From GCA-2725625 sp964574215 (lineage in GTDB: Bacteria; Pseudomonadota; Alphaproteobacteria; Rhodospirillales; UBA2165): a stretch of DNA of 64,000 nucleotides. Both the position numbers and the translations under genes were made by a program. Under the pieces are notes generated by a model. The model had not been told where the DNA came from and searched no databases. It worked only from the letters and a program-made list of their open reading frames with translations. Numbering within the stretch: position 1 is the first letter of the stretch; each line of letters opens with the position of its first letter. This document shows positions 60,574 through 64,000 of this stretch, in pieces. The DNA is taken from positions 1 to 64,000 of the forward strand of contig CAZNLR010000003.1 of assembly GCA_964574215.1 (NCBI GenBank), given 5' to 3'.

Positions 60574-61050
60574 TCACCCTCCCCGGCTTTCGGCCACGGT
60601 TTCCACCGCATCGACGATGGCGTGATACCCGGTACAGCGGCAGTAATTACCGGACAGGCTGTTGCGGATTTCTTCACGGCTGGGACGCGGATTGCTTTCC
60701 AGCAGTTCCGCCGCCGTCATCAGCATGCCCGGCGTGCAAAACCCGCATTGCAGGGCGTTCCGTTCGTGAAACTCCTTTTGCAAATCGGCAATCTCGCCGC
60801 TGTCGGATACGCCTTCGATGGTCATCACCTCGGCGCCGTCCGCCTGGACGGCAAGCATGAGGCATCCGCGCACGATATCGCCGTTTACCCGCACCGTGCA
60901 GGCGCCGCAGACGCCGTGCTCGCACCCCACATGACTGCCCGTCAATTCGATTTCGTAACGCAGGAAGTCGACCAGCGATTGGCGCGGCTCTACCAGGCGG
61001 GAAACCGCTTCACCGTTCACGGTCATGGATATCTGAATTTGCTTTGTCAT
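60574..61050 (-). CDS. molybdenum hydroxylase, [2Fe-2S] subunit (CoxS family)
   Basis: A 158-residue protein with both [2Fe-2S] sets: plant-type CEHGVCGACTVRVNG..C in the first half and the CGFCTPGML...CRCTG set of the helical C-terminal domain. Passes electrons from the molybdenum centre to FAD. Starts 10 bases behind the FAD subunit's stop. Confidence 0.95.
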   Translation of the reverse strand: MTKQIQISMTVNGEAVSRLVEPRQSLVDFLRYEIELTGSHVGCEHGVCGACTVRVNGDIVRGCLMLAVQADGAEVMTIEGVSDSGEIADLQKEFHERNALQCGFCTPGMLMTAAELLESNPRPSREEIRNSLSGNYCRCTGYHAIVDAVETVAESRGG

Positions 61051-61059
61051 GTCCCTATC

Positions 61060-61914
61060 CTAGCCTGCAATCTTTCTCAGTACGCGGCCGGCCAGCACCT
61101 TGGCGTAGTACAATTTGGTTTCGGCTGTACAATTATTGTCGTCGAACGGTTCCAGATCCTGATCCAGGACATCCTGCGCGGCCTCGATGGTGGCGTCGGT
61201 GATGTCCTGCCCTTCCAGCATATGTCCGGCGCTTTCGGCGATGACCGGCGTGCCGCCGACAGCGAAAAACACCAGTCTGACATCGCTGATGCGGGCGCCG
61301 TCGATTTGCGCCTGGGCCGCCACACCGGCCATGGCGTAATCCCCATGGCGCCGGGCCAATTCATCGAAGGCGGACCGGTAGCCCGATTGAATCACCGGAA
61401 TTTCGACCGCCGTCACCAGTTCATTGGCAGCCAAATCCGTATCGTACAGTCCCCGGTAGAATTTTTCCGCCGGGACTTTACGCCGGCCGGACCCGCCGGC
61501 GATCTCGATCTCGGCCCTCAAGGCCGTAATGCAGGCGGGCAGTTCCGCCGCCGGGTCGGCCAGGGCCACGCTGCCGCCGAAAGTTCCCCGGTTGCGCACG
61601 GCCGGATGAGCCACAAAGGGCATGGCGGCCGCTATCAGCGGCGTCTTCTCTGCAACATCATGCGATTGCTCGACTTCCTGGTGGCGCGCCAAGGCGCCGA
61701 TGCGCAACCGATCGCCTTCGACGGATATCCCCTTTAGGTCATCGATCCCGTTAATGTCGATCAGCAATTCCGGAGCCGCCAGGCGCATGTTCAAAGTCGC
61801 CATCAGGCTTTGCCCACCCGCCAAAATAGTTGCGTTGTCGCCATGCTCTTCCAGCATGCCGAACACTTCTTCCAACGAAGACGGCTTGAAATAATCAAAC
61901 GGCGCAGGTTTCAA
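61060..61914 (-). CDS. molybdenum hydroxylase, FAD-binding subunit (CoxM family)
   Basis: A 284-residue protein of the CoxM family: FAD-binding AGGQSLMATLNMRLA and the RGTFGGSVALADPAAELP block, plus a C-terminal domain typical of medium subunits. First gene of the three-gene hydroxylase operon. Divergent from the TetR gene; the 152-base region between them holds the third operator copy. Confidence 0.93.
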   Translation of the reverse strand: MKPAPFDYFKPSSLEEVFGMLEEHGDNATILAGGQSLMATLNMRLAAPELLIDINGIDDLKGISVEGDRLRIGALARHQEVEQSHDVAEKTPLIAAAMPFVAHPAVRNRGTFGGSVALADPAAELPACITALRAEIEIAGGSGRRKVPAEKFYRGLYDTDLAANELVTAVEIPVIQSGYRSAFDELARRHGDYAMAGVAAQAQIDGARISDVRLVFFAVGGTPVIAESAGHMLEGQDITDATIEAAQDVLDQDLEPFDDNNCTAETKLYYAKVLAGRVLRKIAG

Positions 61915-61988
61915 TTGTGCCTCCCAATATTTTTATTTGCGTTCCTCTTAATTCTTACCCTATGCAGAGCAAGCGGAAACGTTTAAAG

Positions 61989-62002
61989 TGATCACTTGAT
62001 CA
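61989..62002. promoter_or_regulatory. possible TetR operator TGATCACTTGATCA
   Basis: Between the hydroxylase operon (minus) and the tetR-type gene (plus), 65 bases before the latter, in an A/T-rich stretch. Together with 51113 and 58096 it defines TGATCAyTyGATCA. Confidence 0.65.
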
Positions 62003-62066
62003 TTAAAGCAATATTAGACTCATCGAAGAACGAGTCAATGGATAACAAAAGATTCACTTTAACGGG

Positions 62067-62747
62067 GTGAGCTTGACTAGAAAAAGTAAACGGAAAGCGG
62101 GGAATTTCACGCCCGCTAAAAAGCGCACGCGACTGAGTCGGGAGCAGCGGGAGCAGCAAATCGTCGAAGAAGCCGTCCGCTATTTCGCCGAGGTTGGTTT
62201 CGGTGGTCAAACCAGAGAGTTGGCACGCCGTCTGGGCATATCTCAAAGTTTATTATTCCGCTATTTCCCCTCCAAGGACGCCATCGTCGAAAGGGTCTAC
62301 GAAGAGGTGTATTTGCGACGATGGAAACCGGAGTGGGAAGATTTGCTTCAGGACAGAAGCCTGCCCCTCAGTGATCGTTTAACGGATTTTTATCTCGATT
62401 ACACCCGCACTATTTTTGAATATGAATGGGTTCGGATATTGATATTTTCCGGTATCAAGGGCGTGACGTCTTATCAAAAATACTTGGGCTTGATTCGTAA
62501 TCGTATCCTCAAAAGGATTTGCATTGAACTTCGCGCCACCTATGGATTGCCCGCGCCGGTTAAGAACAACGTCACCCAGCGGGAACTCGATCTCGCCTGG
62601 AGCCTTCACGGCGGCATCTTTTATATGGCGATTCGCAAATACATTTATGGTGTGGAAAAAAGGGGCAACTTCGACCCGGCGATCAAGGATACGGTTGCGT
62701 CCTTTTTAAACGGCGCGCCGAAAACCCTCAAAAGTATTTTGAAATAA
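62067..62747 (+). CDS. TetR family transcriptional regulator
   Basis: A 226-residue TetR-type protein: N-terminal helix-turn-helix at about 30-75 (QQIVEEAVRYFAEVGFGGQTRELARRLGISQSLLFRYFPSKDAIV) preceded by a long basic arm (TRKSKRKAGNFTPAKKRTRLSREQREQ), and a ligand-binding helical C-terminal domain. The start is GTG at 62067 behind AACGGG. Divergent from the hydroxylase operon, so it probably controls it; the operator copies suggest it also controls the LIV transporter and the VOC/monooxygenase unit. Ligand unknown. Confidence 0.9.
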   Translation: MSLTRKSKRKAGNFTPAKKRTRLSREQREQQIVEEAVRYFAEVGFGGQTRELARRLGISQSLLFRYFPSKDAIVERVYEEVYLRRWKPEWEDLLQDRSLPLSDRLTDFYLDYTRTIFEYEWVRILIFSGIKGVTSYQKYLGLIRNRILKRICIELRATYGLPAPVKNNVTQRELDLAWSLHGGIFYMAIRKYIYGVEKRGNFDPAIKDTVASFLNGAPKTLKSILK

Positions 62748-62840
62748 TTGCCCGGCAAATGAAATAAATGCCTGTCCGGGCATTCCCTATACCCAACTCT
62801 CCCTTGACTCCGAGTCCCAAGGGATAATACTCTTTCCAAG

Positions 62841-62852
62841 TCTTATAGAAGA
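62841..62852. promoter_or_regulatory. inverted repeat AGTCTTATAGAAGACT before the Bug-type gene
   Basis: AGTCTT and AAGACT arms around ATAG (62839-62854), 70 bases before the start of the Bug-type gene. The core TCTTATAGAAGA differs from the palindrome at 49857 by one base, also placed before a solute-binding protein gene. Confidence 0.5.
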
Positions 62853-62924
62853 CTGTAGGCAATGAAAATCTCGTGATTTTGGGATTATAAATTAATTCGG
62901 GAAGACAGATAGGGAGTTCCTCAA

Positions 62925-63989
62925 ATGAAGGTAAAGAAATTAGCCCTTACGGGGCTTGCTCTCGGTGCGGCCGCAATTGCGTTTCAGCCGGGTGCAGCGA
63001 AGGCCGAATGGCCGGAACGTCCGATTACGGTCGTCGTTATGTATGGCGCGGGCGGCGGCACTGATACGGTTATCAGAACGCTGGTCGGCGAGATGGCGAA
63101 ATCGACCGGTTGGAAGATCAATGTGATCAACAAGCCGGGTGCGGTCGGTGGCGTCGCCACCAGATACGTTCTCGGTAAAGCGGCTGACGGCTACACGTGG
63201 CTGGGTGCGGCGAATTACAACAAATTCGTCCGCGTCATGGGTCATTCGAAATCCAGGGCCTGGGAAGACTGGCAATATATGCAGGCGGCGAATTCGCGGG
63301 CCAGCTGGTCGGTTCGTCCCGATTCCAAATTCAAATCCTTTAAAGACATCGTTATGGCAGCCAAAGCCAATCCGGGTAAGGTTTCAATATCAACTTCCGG
63401 TCAAGGCGGTCTCTGGCATGAATTGGCGGCCATCGTCGCTCAATCGGCCGGTATCAAGCTGAAATATCTCCCGTACAAGGGCGGAAAGAATGCGACCCTC
63501 GCCGGGCTCAACGGTGAAGCCGACATCGCCGGCGGCGGTGTGCACGAACATATCGAACATGTGCGTGCCGGCAAATTGCGGCCGATCCAACAGACCGGTC
63601 CCGCCGATATCGACGCCGGTGGCGGAAAAGTCATGCCGTCGATCGGTAATTTCCTGCCGCAGATCAAAGGCCAGCTGCCGTTCTCAGGCATCTATAATCT
63701 GGCCATTCGCCGTAGCGCGCCAAAAAGCGTTCATATGAAAGTCCAGAAGGCTTTTGTCGCAGCGGTCAAATCAAATAAATTCGCCGCCGTCGCCAAAAAG
63801 AAGTTCTTCCAGATCGACATCCGGACCGGCGAACAAGCCGACCGGAGGGCAGCTCAGGTCGAATCAATCACGGCGGAAACCTTTGGCAATCTCGGCATAA
63901 AGGGTGCGCAGCCAAGCGGTAAACTTGGCCTGCCGAAACCTGCGAACTTCGATAAATGGTGGCCGCCGAAAGGCTACAAGCCGCTCTAA
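62925..63989 (+). CDS. Bug/TctC-type tripartite tricarboxylate transporter binding protein
   Basis: A 354-residue periplasmic protein, signal peptide about 1-27 (ALGAAAIAFQPGAAKA). It starts EWPERPITVVVMYGAGGGTDTVIRTLVGEM and contains the domain blocks NKPGAVGGVATRYVLGKAADGYT and FKDIVMAAKANPGKV typical of the Bug family, which feeds TctAB-type permeases with carboxylates. The permease genes would be expected downstream, outside the window. Separated from the TetR gene by 177 bases that contain the inverted repeat above. Confidence 0.93.
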   Translation: MKVKKLALTGLALGAAAIAFQPGAAKAEWPERPITVVVMYGAGGGTDTVIRTLVGEMAKSTGWKINVINKPGAVGGVATRYVLGKAADGYTWLGAANYNKFVRVMGHSKSRAWEDWQYMQAANSRASWSVRPDSKFKSFKDIVMAAKANPGKVSISTSGQGGLWHELAAIVAQSAGIKLKYLPYKGGKNATLAGLNGEADIAGGGVHEHIEHVRAGKLRPIQQTGPADIDAGGGKVMPSIGNFLPQIKGQLPFSGIYNLAIRRSAPKSVHMKVQKAFVAAVKSNKFAAVAKKKFFQIDIRTGEQADRRAAQVESITAETFGNLGIKGAQPSGKLGLPKPANFDKWWPPKGYKPL

Positions 63990-64000
63990 GCAATAATCAA

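Noticed and set aside
60526..61737. Long plus-strand open frame of 403 codons
   Set aside because: Antisense to the hydroxylase small and FAD subunits, whose motifs are unmistakable; no ribosome-binding site or domain in the antisense product.

Overview
The window reads as chromosomal DNA of an alphaproteobacterium, most likely of Rhodospirillales type. Indicators are a DivK close to the Caulobacter protein, the hisZ-purA pair, an alphaproteobacterial RpoH, a DUF2478 protein, many lipid- and solute-uptake systems (TRAP, LIV-type ABC, Bug/TctC) and a CoxLMS-type hydroxylase. The taxon is an inference from gene content only. Genes are densely packed and no stretch longer than about 250 bases lacks a gene. 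No insertion sequence, phage or CRISPR array is visible.

Positions 1-13009 are mostly core functions: the 3' end of rpmG, a DUF2478 protein, divK, a Crp/Fnr regulator divergent from a membrane glycosyltransferase, hisZ-purA, a membrane-anchored pseudokinase with a small membrane partner, rpoH, rluD, a DUF6476 protein, a JAMM metalloprotease-like protein and tRNA-Glu. Positions 13103-20854 hold an unusual SCP2-like/molybdopterin fusion related to pyrogallol transhydroxylase, a glycosyltransferase and methyltransferase, a secreted nuclease, a c-di-GMP-I riboswitch in front of a 53-residue membrane microprotein, a luciferase-like oxidoreductase and a small coiled-coil membrane protein.

Positions 20973-32546 are a single tightly coupled minus-strand run of 13 genes: ExbD-like and ExbB-like membrane proteins, a lytic transglycosylase, two lipoproteins, a DUF4384-OmpA protein, a membrane protein whose first half resembles an inactive Lon protease domain, and several secreted or cytoplasmic proteins I do not recognise. 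Next to it lie a trypsin-like protein that has lost its catalytic His and Asp (A/T-rich, probably a later arrival) and another lipoprotein. I regard this block as the best candidate for an undescribed envelope-spanning system. A small signalling group follows (Hpt, two response regulators, a cyclic-nucleotide-binding protein with a 54-residue membrane protein).

Positions 37307-63989 are a catabolic region: a beta-keto acid cleavage enzyme, three cyclase-family hydrolases (one with a histone-H1-like tail), an amidase, a 3-hydroxyisobutyrate dehydrogenase-like enzyme, a PuuE-like deacetylase, EthD and RidA proteins, a gentisate-dioxygenase-like cupin, a glutathione transferase, TRAP transporter, VOC and flavin monooxygenase-like proteins, rubrerythrin between two near-identical long hairpins, a complete LIV-type ABC transporter, a three-subunit molybdenum hydroxylase, a TetR regulator and a Bug-type binding protein. 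A repeated site TGATCAyTyGATCA at the LIV, hydroxylase/TetR and VOC promoters (weaker copy at the cyclase/amidase promoter) suggests that these units form one TetR regulon, possibly for an N-heterocyclic or cyclic-amide substrate.
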